Shown here: piece after piece, positions 15,234-21,716 of the stretch | Position numbering within the stretch: position 1 is the stretch's first letter | Layout of the letters: the number at the start of each line of letters is the position of its first letter | Assembly (NCBI RefSeq): GCF_902491285.1 | Contig: NZ_CABUHK010000077.1 | Coordinates: 1 to 24,994 of the forward strand | Length of the DNA: 24,994 nucleotides | Origin: an uncultured Bacteroides sp. | GTDB taxonomy: Bacteria; Bacteroidota; Bacteroidia; Bacteroidales; Bacteroidaceae | Reading direction: 5' to 3' | Notes under the pieces: generated by a model | What the model was told of the DNA's origin: nothing | What the model saw: the letters and a program-made list of their open reading frames with translations, nothing else | Databases searched by the model: none | Made by a program: the position numbers and the translations under genes

Positions 15234-16292
15234 ATGCATATGAAAATCAAACATCTTATGATTACAGGCTGCCTATTCACAGCTTTCACCTTACAGTCAT
15301 GTATTAAAGAGAAAGATCTGTATCAGGCACCGCCCACTACTTATTCGGAACTTAACTTAAAACTGGACGGAGATTACCTTTTCACCGAACTGCCCATGGC
15401 ACGTTCTACGAAGCCGACTGTAATTGACGAAAGCAAAACAATAGTAGGAATCGCCCTATCTATGACATCTAAAGATGGAGCAAATCCGACTTCAAAGCCA
15501 TATGCCTATGGAATATTTCAATTAGACAAAGCCAAGAACCCTGAGAATTTAAAAATAAGAGTCATCGACGGATATACATATCGAATATCCTGCTCTATGA
15601 TAGCCAATGCAAAGGATTCCATACTAATGGAAGCTAACAGTTTTGCGGCCCCATTCGATTTAGAACGTAACGGAAAAATCAAAGGGGAATGCTTGAATAA
15701 GTTCCTTACCACCGAGCAAGCAGATGGAGTTAAATTCTTATATAATATCGAAAACCCTAAAATACAAACAAGCAATGGAGAACAAAACAACTGTGGTCGC
15801 CCATTTATCGAACGTTATCATGGACTAATAGACAAGTTAAACGTTACAGATGGAATGGAAAATCCGATTACACTCTATCGCCGTTTTTTCGGAGTCAAGT
15901 TCAAACAAACAGGTTTGGAAAGCGGACAACTCAGAATACAATTGGACGATGCGCCAAGTATTTATTTGGATGCGAGTGAGGATATTCATAAAACTGTTGA
16001 AACCGGATTGAGAATGGTCAGCATGAAAAATCTGACAGCAAACATACCTACTGGTCCCAACCAGCACTTGACCGAGAACATAAAAGTGGCAGTCTATTGG
16101 AAAAAGAACCCGGGAGAGGATGAAAAACAAATAATCAACAGTACCATTACTTTTAAAAGAAACTATATACACATCATTGCATTAACCAATATCGACCATA
16201 TAGGAACACCGGGCAATATAGGAATCGAAATAGAAGAAGGAGAAATGGGAGAAGATCCTGAACAAGATATTCCATGGCAAAGGAATTTTTAA
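15234..16292 (+). CDS. Lipoprotein of unknown function, second of a paralogous pair
   Basis: A 352-residue lipoprotein, 35 nt after the preceding paralogue and probably co-transcribed with it. The lipobox is TLQSC (Cys23 from the first ATG, Cys21 from the in-frame ATG at 15240, which may be the true start); IKEKD follows. Blocks shared with the first gene, in the same order, are: ELPMARST with Arg57-Ser58; PYAYGIF and then IRVIDGYTYRISCSM; the aromatic RYHGLIDKL with YRRFFGVKFKQTG; and a C-terminal ITFKRNYIHIIALTNID strand. The C-terminus is acidic (EIEEGEMGEDPEQD). No enzyme motif is visible. Overall identity with its neighbour is low, so the pair diverged long ago. Function is unknown; adhesin, fimbria-like or glycan-binding roles would fit the fold and location. 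Confidence 0.8.
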   Translation: MHMKIKHLMITGCLFTAFTLQSCIKEKDLYQAPPTTYSELNLKLDGDYLFTELPMARSTKPTVIDESKTIVGIALSMTSKDGANPTSKPYAYGIFQLDKAKNPENLKIRVIDGYTYRISCSMIANAKDSILMEANSFAAPFDLERNGKIKGECLNKFLTTEQADGVKFLYNIENPKIQTSNGEQNNCGRPFIERYHGLIDKLNVTDGMENPITLYRRFFGVKFKQTGLESGQLRIQLDDAPSIYLDASEDIHKTVETGLRMVSMKNLTANIPTGPNQHLTENIKVAVYWKKNPGEDEKQIINSTITFKRNYIHIIALTNIDHIGTPGNIGIEIEEGEMGEDPEQDIPWQRNF

Positions 16293-16440
16293 TTATAGCC
16301 CTTAGCACAAATAGCCTCAGTGTATCAAGCACATAAGGGAAATGAGCCAGTCCGCATTGAGATGAAACTCATGCAATTGAGAAAAGCGACCTCCTTAGAG
16401 AAAAGTCAGTATCTCTACATTTATGCCAGTGTCCATACTG

Positions 16441-16563
16441 AGAAACTAGAGTATCTGCACTAAGAAACTTCAGTTTCCCTATGCAGAAACTCCCGTTTCC
16501 ACGCTTGGGAACTTCAGTTTCCAGCCTAGAAACGGGAGTTCCGACGTAAGAAACCATTGTTGC
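16441..16563. repeat. Tandem array of GAAAC-N4-GTTTC palindromes, 22-bp period
   Basis: Units begin at 16441 (degenerate), 16463, 16485, 16507, 16528 and 16549 (degenerate). The clear ones read AGAAACTTCAGTTTCC, AGAAACTCCCGTTTCC, GGGAACTTCAGTTTCC and AGAAACGGGAGTTCC. Each is an imperfect palindrome of 15-16 nt, separated by 5-6 nt of changing sequence. The fourth is nearly the reverse complement of the second. Further decayed traces such as AGAAAAGTCAGTATCTC occur near 16399. The 22-bp period is not a multiple of three, so it does not encode a protein repeat, and it is close to two helical turns. Confidence 0.85.
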
Positions 16564-16613
16564 ATATATATGATTGTACCGTTTGCTATAAAGGATTTGT
16601 TGTTTTATACTGT

Positions 16614-16719
16614 GTTGCAGATAATGTGTATCTGCAACCATCTGCAACAGGTATCTGCAACGCTATAATCGTCTAGTAACTAACACATTGCACCCGTTTT
16701 GTTGCAGCGTTGCAGATAC
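16614..16719. repeat. Cluster of inverted GTTGCAGATA / TATCTGCAAC motifs
   Basis: GTTGCAGATA (16614-16623) faces TATCTGCAAC (16629-16638) across 5 nt. Further copies are ATCTGCAAC at 16640-16648, TATCTGCAAC at 16652-16661, GTTGCAG at 16701-16707 and GTTGCAGATA at 16709-16718. GTATCTGCAACGCT (16651-16664) and AGCGTTGCAGATAC (16706-16719) form a perfect 14-bp inverted repeat with a 41-nt spacer. Six copies of one core in both orientations within 106 bp cannot be chance. It may be a protein-binding cluster or the end of an old element. Confidence 0.85.
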
Positions 16720-16771
16720 TTGCACACTTTTTAATCTTATAGTAGTGAAAAAGTCACATCAAATTAGCCAA

Positions 16772-16809
16772 AAACTGTACGAAAATGAATAAAACTGCGC
16801 AGAAATGAA
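16772..16809 (+). repeat. Imperfect 18-nt direct repeat
   Basis: AAACTGTACGAAAATGAA (16772-16789) and AAACTGCGCAGAAATGAA (16792-16809) match at 14 of 18 positions with a 20-nt period. All four differences are transitions. Function is unknown. Confidence 0.5.
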
Positions 16810-16866
16810 AGATATTAAGAAAGCATTACTATAGAATAACAACATTTCCAACCGAGGGCATACAAA

Positions 16867-16915
16867 TTATACATCTATTATATCATACACTTTATACATC
16901 TATGTATTATACACT
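16867..16915 (+). repeat. AT-rich direct repeat, about 25-nt period
   Basis: TTATACATCTAT occurs at 16867-16878 and 16892-16903, and each copy is followed by an ATACACT-like end (near 16884-16891 and 16907-16915). It is short and AT-rich, so chance similarity is possible but the two-part match argues against it. Confidence 0.5.
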
Positions 16916-16968
16916 GACGTATAACTAGTATATTTGTAACAATATTCAATTATATGTATTCTCCGATC

Positions 16969-16994
16969 CTCTTTTGAACTCTGGTTTAAAAGAG
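16969..16994. repeat. Hairpin with 11-bp stem upstream of proA
   Basis: CTCTTTTGAAC (16969-16979) pairs with GTTTAAAAGAG (16984-16994) across a TCTG loop, with one G-U pair. No T-run follows on either strand, so it is not a typical terminator. It lies between the two TAnnTTTG boxes upstream of proA and could sit in a 5' leader if transcription starts at the upstream box. Confidence 0.55.
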
Positions 16995-17058
16995 AGTACT
17001 ATAAATAACTATCCAACATTTATTTTGTTTTTCAACAGGTTTTATTCACATCATTCAC

Positions 17059-17066
17059 TATATTTG
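17059..17066 (+). promoter_or_regulatory. -7 box upstream of proA
   Basis: TATATTTG matches TAnnTTTG and lies 38 nt upstream of the proA ATG. The -33 region has no clear TTTG. An AAAAAAGGAG run (17093-17102) directly before the start codon resembles a Shine-Dalgarno site, which is uncommon in this genome type. Confidence 0.6.
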
Positions 17067-17104
17067 CATAGTTTATCTTTCCATTTAATGCAAAAAAGGA
17101 GCAA

Positions 17105-18361
17105 ATGACTACAAATTCAAACGAAACCTTTGCTGCCGTACAGGCAGCAAGTCGGGAATTAGCCTTGCTGAGTGATGACACCATCAATCAGATTTTAAAC
17201 GCAGTGGCTGACGCAGCAGTTGCAGAAACGTCTTTCATTCTTGCCGAGAATGAGAAGGACCTCGCACGAATGGACAAAAATGATCCGAAGTACGACCGGT
17301 TGAAATTGACGGAAGAACGTTTGAAAGGCATTGCGGCGGATACACGTAATGTAGCTACACTCCCCTCTCCTTTGGGTAAAGTACTGAAAGAAACGGTTCG
17401 TCCTAATGGAATGAGGCTGACGAAGGTCAGCGTTCCTTTTGGAGTGATAGGGATTATCTATGAAGCACGCCCTAATGTCAGTTTCGATGTATTCTCTCTT
17501 TGCCTGAAGAGTGGGAACGCTTGCGTTTTGAAAGGTGGAAGTGACGCTGACTGTTCCAACCGTGCTATCATCAGTGTGATTCATGAAGTACTGAAAAGAT
17601 TCAATGTCAATCCGCATATTGTAGAACTGCTTCCAGCCGACAGAGAGGCTACGGCAGCACTACTAAATGCAGTAGGCTATGTCGATCTGATTATCCCCAG
17701 AGGGAGTAGCAGGCTCATCAATTTTGTACGTGAGAATGCGAGGATTCCCGTTATTGAAACAGGGGCCGGCATTTGCCATACTTACTTTGACGAGTTTGGA
17801 GACGTAAGTAAGGGGGCGGATATTATCCACAATGCCAAGACACGCAGGGTGAGCGTATGCAATGCATTGGATTGCACCATCGTACATGAGAAAAGATTGG
17901 CAGAACTGCCTGTACTCTGCGAGAAGTTGAAAGACAGTAATGTGATTATTTATGCTGACCCGCAGGCTTATCAAGCATTAGAAGGACATTATCCAGCCGA
18001 ACTCTTGCAGCATGCGAAAGCAGAAAGTTTCGGTACGGAATTCTTGGATTACAAAATGGCCGTCAAAACTGTGAGGAGCTTTGAAGATGCCCTGGGGCAT
18101 ATTCAGGAAAACAGTTCGAAACATAGTGAATGCATAGTCACGGAAAACAAGGAGCGTGCGGCGTTGTTTGCAAAGATAGTAGATGCTGCTTGTGTATATG
18201 CAAATGTATCCACAGCTTTCACCGACGGAGCGCAATTCGGCTTAGGAGCCGAAATAGGTATCAGCACGCAAAAACTGCATGCACGGGGGCCGATGGGACT
18301 GGAAGAGATCACTTCTTACAAATGGCTCATCGAAGGAGATGGACAGACTAGAAGAAGTTGA
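17105..18361 (+). CDS. proA: Gamma-glutamyl phosphate reductase
   Basis: Second step of proline synthesis: NADPH-dependent reduction of gamma-glutamyl phosphate to glutamate semialdehyde, which cyclises. It is an aldehyde-dehydrogenase-fold enzyme. Diagnostic blocks are [52 protein letters not shown], and [16 protein letters not shown] with the catalytic Cys at about 252. The C-terminal [25 protein letters not shown] and the closing [15 protein letters not shown] are also standard. The length of 418 is normal. It is preceded by the long repeat-rich gap with its own -7 box and is followed 49 nt later by the carbamoyltransferase gene, with no promoter seen between, so the two are probably co-transcribed. 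Confidence 0.97.
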   Translation: MTTNSNETFAAVQAASRELALLSDDTINQILNAVADAAVAETSFILAENEKDLARMDKNDPKYDRLKLTEERLKGIAADTRNVATLPSPLGKVLKETVRPNGMRLTKVSVPFGVIGIIYEARPNVSFDVFSLCLKSGNACVLKGGSDADCSNRAIISVIHEVLKRFNVNPHIVELLPADREATAALLNAVGYVDLIIPRGSSRLINFVRENARIPVIETGAGICHTYFDEFGDVSKGADIIHNAKTRRVSVCNALDCTIVHEKRLAELPVLCEKLKDSNVIIYADPQAYQALEGHYPAELLQHAKAESFGTEFLDYKMAVKTVRSFEDALGHIQENSSKHSECIVTENKERAALFAKIVDAACVYANVSTAFTDGAQFGLGAEIGISTQKLHARGPMGLEEITSYKWLIEGDGQTRRS

Positions 18362-18391
18362 GAGTTGAGAATTAAGAATAAGGTATTGAGA
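18358..18391 (+). repeat. Short TTGAGA repeats at the proA 3' end
   Basis: TTGAGA occurs at 18358-18363, 18365-18370 and 18386-18391, two of them followed by ATT. The first overlaps the proA stop codon. It looks like slippage-generated low-complexity sequence in the gap before the carbamoyltransferase gene. Confidence 0.45.
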
Positions 18392-18410
18392 ATTCAAAAA
18401 AATAAAAGAT

Positions 18411-19367
18411 ATGAAGAAATTTACTTGTGTACAGGACATTGGCGATTTAAAATCAGCCATCGAAGAATCGTTCATAATTAAGAAAGACCGTTTCAAATAT
18501 GTAGAATTGGGAAGAAACAAGACATTGATGATGATCTTCTTCAACTCCAGTCTGCGTACCCGCCTCAGCACACAGAAAGCTGCGCTTAATCTGGGGATGA
18601 ATGTAATGGTATTGGATATCAACCAAGGTGCCTGGAAACTGGAAACTGAACGGGGCGTTATCATGGATGGTGATAAGCCGGAGCATTTATTAGAAGCTAT
18701 CCCTGTGATGGGATGCTACTGCGATATAATCGGAGTACGTTCTTTTGCCCGTTTCGAGAATCGTGATTTCGATTATCAAGAGACCATTCTGAATCAGTTT
18801 ATCCAATATTCCGGCCGTCCGGTATTCTCTATGGAAGCTGCCACCCGTCATCCGTTACAGAGTTTTGCCGACTTGATCACTATCGAAGAATATAAGAAGA
18901 CAGCACGTCCCAAGGTGGTTATGACATGGGCTCCGCATCCACGTCCATTGCCGCAGGCTGTCCCCAATTCTTTTGCGGAGTGGATGAACGCTACCGATTA
19001 TGATTTTGTCATCACTCATCCGGAAGGATACGAACTGGCTCCCGAATTTGTAGGAAATGCCAAAGTAGAGTATGACCAGATGAAGGCTTTTGAAGGAGCT
19101 GATTTTGTATATGCCAAAAACTGGGCTGCCTATGCAGGTGACAATTACGGACAGATACTGAGCAAAGACCGCGAATGGACAGTCAGTGACCGCCAGATGG
19201 CCGTAACCAACAATGCTTATTTCATGCACTGCCTGCCGGTTCGCAGAAATATGATCGTTACGGACGATGTCATTGAAAGCCCGCAATCAATCGTCATCCC
19301 GGAAGCCGCCAACCGTGAAATCTCGGCAACGGTGGTTCTGAAAAGACTATTGGAAGGACTGGAATAA
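18411..19367 (+). CDS. argF': N-succinylornithine carbamoyltransferase
   Basis: Transfers the carbamoyl group from carbamoyl phosphate to N-succinylornithine in the succinylated arginine pathway of Bacteroidetes. The carbamoyl-phosphate motif is FFNSSLRTRLST (about 43-54), with HPLQSFADL (about 147-155) and the C-terminal HCLPVRRN. It has the long loop WKLETERGVIMDGDKPEHL, in which residue 90 is Pro. In published work on the B. fragilis enzyme and its Xanthomonas relative, Pro at this site goes with N-succinylornithine and Glu with N-acetylornithine. Length is 318. It follows proA by 49 nt and is the last gene before a bidirectional terminator. argH, which acts two steps later, is at the left end of the window. 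Confidence 0.95.
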   Translation: MKKFTCVQDIGDLKSAIEESFIIKKDRFKYVELGRNKTLMMIFFNSSLRTRLSTQKAALNLGMNVMVLDINQGAWKLETERGVIMDGDKPEHLLEAIPVMGCYCDIIGVRSFARFENRDFDYQETILNQFIQYSGRPVFSMEAATRHPLQSFADLITIEEYKKTARPKVVMTWAPHPRPLPQAVPNSFAEWMNATDYDFVITHPEGYELAPEFVGNAKVEYDQMKAFEGADFVYAKNWAAYAGDNYGQILSKDREWTVSDRQMAVTNNAYFMHCLPVRRNMIVTDDVIESPQSIVIPEAANREISATVVLKRLLEGLE

Positions 19368-19391
19368 CAGAACGGTAAACTAGCCATAAAA

Positions 19392-19437
19392 AAACGGTGA
19401 ACAATAAATCACAAGATGCATTTGTTGTTCACCGTTT
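19392..19437. terminator. Bidirectional terminator between convergent genes
   Basis: AAACGGTGAACAA (19392-19404) and TTGTTCACCGTTT (19425-19437) are exact 13-bp reverse complements with a 20-nt loop. A-runs precede the left arm and Ts end the right arm. It lies between the carbamoyltransferase and rhodanese genes, which converge, so it can serve both. Confidence 0.85.
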
Positions 19438-19464
19438 ATCGTTTATAATTCACGATTTGCCGTC

Positions 19465-19857
19465 TCACTTTTCTATCTCTTTGCCGGCTTCCTGCCAGGA
19501 GTTGAATCCCTTATCAAGATCAAAGACTTTATAGCCTTTCGCACTCAGGATGGCAGCAGCCCTCTTACTTCGTTTGCCACTACGGCAATACACAGCTACC
19601 GGTTTGTCCTTTTGCAATAATGAGTCCGCCATGGCAGCAAAAGAATCATCCATCACATTGATGTTAATCGTTTTTGCGATATGGCCTTCCGAATATTCTG
19701 CAAGCGTGCGGACATCCAGACGCTGTATATCCTCACCCTGAATAAGAGTATCAAAATCCTCTACATTCATTGATTTAAAGTCTCCTTTCTGCTGACAAGA
19801 GAAGAGGGAAGAAATAAATAAAAATATTCCCACGGCCAGTTGATTCATTTTAAACAT
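19465..19857 (-). CDS. Rhodanese-like lipoprotein
   Basis: A 130-residue single rhodanese domain fixed to a membrane by a lipid. The lipobox SLFSC gives Cys21 from the ATG at 19857, or Cys18 from the in-frame ATG at 19848. QQKGDF follows the Cys, with no strong acidic export signal, so a periplasmic position is likely. Rhodanese marks are RLDVRTLAEYSEGHI (about 46-60) and the active-site loop YCRSGKRSKRAA with Cys91, which would carry the persulfide. The physiological sulfur acceptor is unknown. It is the last gene of the minus-strand series, 14 nt after the NigD-like gene, and meets the convergent terminator downstream. Confidence 0.92.
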   Translation of the reverse strand: MFKMNQLAVGIFLFISSLFSCQQKGDFKSMNVEDFDTLIQGEDIQRLDVRTLAEYSEGHIAKTININVMDDSFAAMADSLLQKDKPVAVYCRSGKRSKRAAAILSAKGYKVFDLDKGFNSWQEAGKEIEK

Positions 19858-19871
19858 ATATACTCAATTAT

Positions 19872-20564
19872 TCAATTCAGTTCCGGGATATAATCAAATC
19901 CGGGATCACAATACTTATCTGATTCTTCGCCAGTTCCATCCTCACCGTACTTGTAATATTTAAATTTAATCTTTATCGTCCGGTCAGGATTCTCTGCATT
20001 TACATATTGCGCCAGAGGAACAGAGATGTAAGCGCGTCGGTTGTAATACTCCGCATCGCTGTTCGCATCATGATATAATAACATAGTTACAATGCCTTTT
20101 GTTTCCAGCTCGGATACATCTTCCACTATGCCGAAAACATGTCCCTTGCCTGTGTTGACCTTTAGATTCAGAATCATATTCAGATAATTCCGTCCAAGCC
20201 AAATACTGACCATCTCTACAGGATCCTTCTTGATACCATCCTTATAAACCGGATCGTCTTCCGGTTTAGGGTCAAGCGTCACAAGTGATTGCAAAGAATA
20301 AATCCGGGCACCTTCCGGCAGCACTTCATAATTACTCATTACACGTCTGGAAGTATTCGGAGAAATAGTAGAACCTGTACGGTCTTCCCAAACAGGCAAC
20401 AACGCTCCTTTGTCAGGAATAAGCGTCTGTATACTGCCATCTTCCCCAGCCTCTACCGTAACAAATTCCAGTTTTACCGAAGGATAATAATAGTCATCAT
20501 CCCCACAAGCAGTCATCAGGAAAAGTAATCCCCACAACCAGATACTATGTAATTTTCTTCTCAT
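19872..20564 (-). CDS. NigD-like lipoprotein
   Basis: A 230-residue lipoprotein of the Bacteroidales NigD family, named after a gene in a B. uniformis bacteriocin (nig) locus; the molecular role is not known. The lipobox LMTAC gives Cys20, followed by GDDDYYYPSVKLEF, an acidic surface-export-like sequence and the typical NigD start. The N-terminal part (about 28-90: FVTVEAGEDGSIQTLIPDKG, NYEVLPEGARIYSL) would be the OB-like domain, and the C-terminal part (about 115-225: VSIWLGRNYLNMILNLKV, IVTMLLYHDANSD, TIKIKFKYY) the beta-sandwich. A TTG at 20570 is in frame, but the ATG at 20564 overlaps the upstream stop as ATGA, so I chose it. No toxin gene is nearby. Confidence 0.88.
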   Translation of the reverse strand: MRRKLHSIWLWGLLFLMTACGDDDYYYPSVKLEFVTVEAGEDGSIQTLIPDKGALLPVWEDRTGSTISPNTSRRVMSNYEVLPEGARIYSLQSLVTLDPKPEDDPVYKDGIKKDPVEMVSIWLGRNYLNMILNLKVNTGKGHVFGIVEDVSELETKGIVTMLLYHDANSDAEYYNRRAYISVPLAQYVNAENPDRTIKIKFKYYKYGEDGTGEESDKYCDPGFDYIPELN

Positions 20565-21712
20565 CGGCAAGCAGCTAAATAATTGACTAACGGATTGGAA
20601 TACATTAACAACAACTTCTCACGCAAAAATTCTTCATCCTTATCCGGAATATTTATCTTGCCCAATTGTTGTTCGATATAGTTTATAAACTGTTGTTTTT
20701 CCTCCCCGGTATAGTTGGAGGCAAATTCCGTCGTACCATTCAGCCAGTCGTATGCAACATAATTGCCCGGATAAATACGGTAGTTGCGATGGATTCTGCG
20801 GTCGATGCATGAAGAAATGCGGGCAAACAGTTCCGGTTTCGGCAATGAACGGTCTAAACATTGCAATTCATCATTTATACAGGGGGCAACCTGGAAATGC
20901 ACTCTCCCCTTATAGCCGAACAGTCCGGTCTGCATATTAATCAAATCGTCCTGAGTGGTCTTCTTGTACCCCTCTACATCCCTTTTCAACTGAAACTCCT
21001 GCGCTTTCAGAAAGTCGCAAGGGTCATACTCATATGAAATGGCAAGCGGAGCAATATTCATTTCCATCAGGCGCTCTACCAGGTCGCCTTCGCCCCCCAT
21101 TGCCAACATTTTCAAAACACTGTCCTGCGTACGGTCATTAGAGTCCTTCGCACGTCCTTCACGCTGCGCAATCCAGATAGACTGTTTTTTCTGCGAAATG
21201 GTGTAATGCATATAACGGGACATTCGTGCCGAAGATTCAAGCATCTGCCGCATGGTCAATGCCCGCTGCACAATAAAGGACTTGTTGACACGAACCAGTT
21301 TCTTTATCCAGGGATAAATCAGCAAATTGTCCCCGATCGCAATCTCAACAGTATTCATCCCCTGGTCAATCAGCAGAATGGAAAGAAAGCCTGAGTCAAG
21401 AATAATATCCCTGTGATTTGATATATATGTATAAGCCTTGCTCTTATCCGGCACGGCGGTATGATCCAGTGTCAATCCGGCGGTATGATCGGCCGCTATC
21501 TTCCACAAAATGCCGTAGCAGAATGTTTCCTGGAAATCAAGCTTTGTCTTACAAGCACGCATTTTCTGCGCCAGAAGTTCGAATGGAACGTTCGGTATAG
21601 CTCCGGTGGCGGCTTTTTGAAAAGCCGGATCGGCAATCAGTTCCTCAAAGATTTGAGGAAGTTCCTCATCATTGTAAGGACGAATTTCATTAAACTCTGT
21701 CAGATCCATCAT
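20561..21712 (-). CDS. Glycerolipid acyltransferase-like protein (LPLAT superfamily)
   Basis: A cytoplasmic or membrane-peripheral protein of about 383 residues resembling PlsB/PlsC-type acyltransferases, which move acyl groups to glycerol phosphate or lysophosphatidate. The catalytic region reads AYTYISNHRDIILDSGFL, with His at about residue 100. LLIYPWIKKLVRVNKSFIVQR and then KKQSIWIAQREGRAKDSNDRTQ, which resembles the later acyltransferase motif (PEGTRS-like), agree. The His-to-Asp spacing is five residues instead of the usual four. An in-frame TTG at 21733 would overlap ddl; the ATG at 21712 starts 4 nt after the ddl stop and is preferred (21709 is also possible). It overlaps nigD by 4 nt. 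The substrate is unknown; a role in phospholipid or amino-acyl lipid synthesis is possible. Confidence 0.8.
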   Translation of the reverse strand: MMDLTEFNEIRPYNDEELPQIFEELIADPAFQKAATGAIPNVPFELLAQKMRACKTKLDFQETFCYGILWKIAADHTAGLTLDHTAVPDKSKAYTYISNHRDIILDSGFLSILLIDQGMNTVEIAIGDNLLIYPWIKKLVRVNKSFIVQRALTMRQMLESSARMSRYMHYTISQKKQSIWIAQREGRAKDSNDRTQDSVLKMLAMGGEGDLVERLMEMNIAPLAISYEYDPCDFLKAQEFQLKRDVEGYKKTTQDDLINMQTGLFGYKGRVHFQVAPCINDELQCLDRSLPKPELFARISSCIDRRIHRNYRIYPGNYVAYDWLNGTTEFASNYTGEEKQQFINYIEQQLGKINIPDKDEEFLREKLLLMYSNPLVNYLAACR

Positions 21713-21716
21713 GTGA

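Larger units (their letters stand above)
16293..17104. other. 812-bp non-coding, repeat-rich interval upstream of proA
   Basis: No convincing gene is present on either strand. The left half (16360-16720) holds a 22-bp-period array of short palindromes and then a cluster of inverted GTTGCAG motifs. The right half (16740-17050) is AT-rich with two short direct repeats, one hairpin and two TAnnTTTG elements (16929-16936 and 17059-17066). This is far longer than any other intergenic space in the window. It follows the two lipoproteins and separates them from proA. Confidence 0.8.

Noticed and set aside
16441..16563. Possible CRISPR array (repeats with GAAAC ends)
   Set aside because: The units are only 15-16 nt with 5-6-nt gaps, too short for repeat and spacer, the units vary inside, and there is no cas gene nearby.
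16369..16647. 92-codon minus-strand frame across the palindrome array
   Set aside because: The repeat period is 22 nt, not a multiple of three, so the repeats fall in different frames and the translated product has no repeat pattern. The frame also covers part of the GTTGCAG cluster. It is best explained as chance openness in repeated DNA.
19872..20564. Bacteriocin (nigrescin-like) locus suggested by the NigD-like protein
   Set aside because: NigD-family lipoproteins are widespread in Bacteroidales without toxins. No bacteriocin precursor, processing or export gene is seen beside it.
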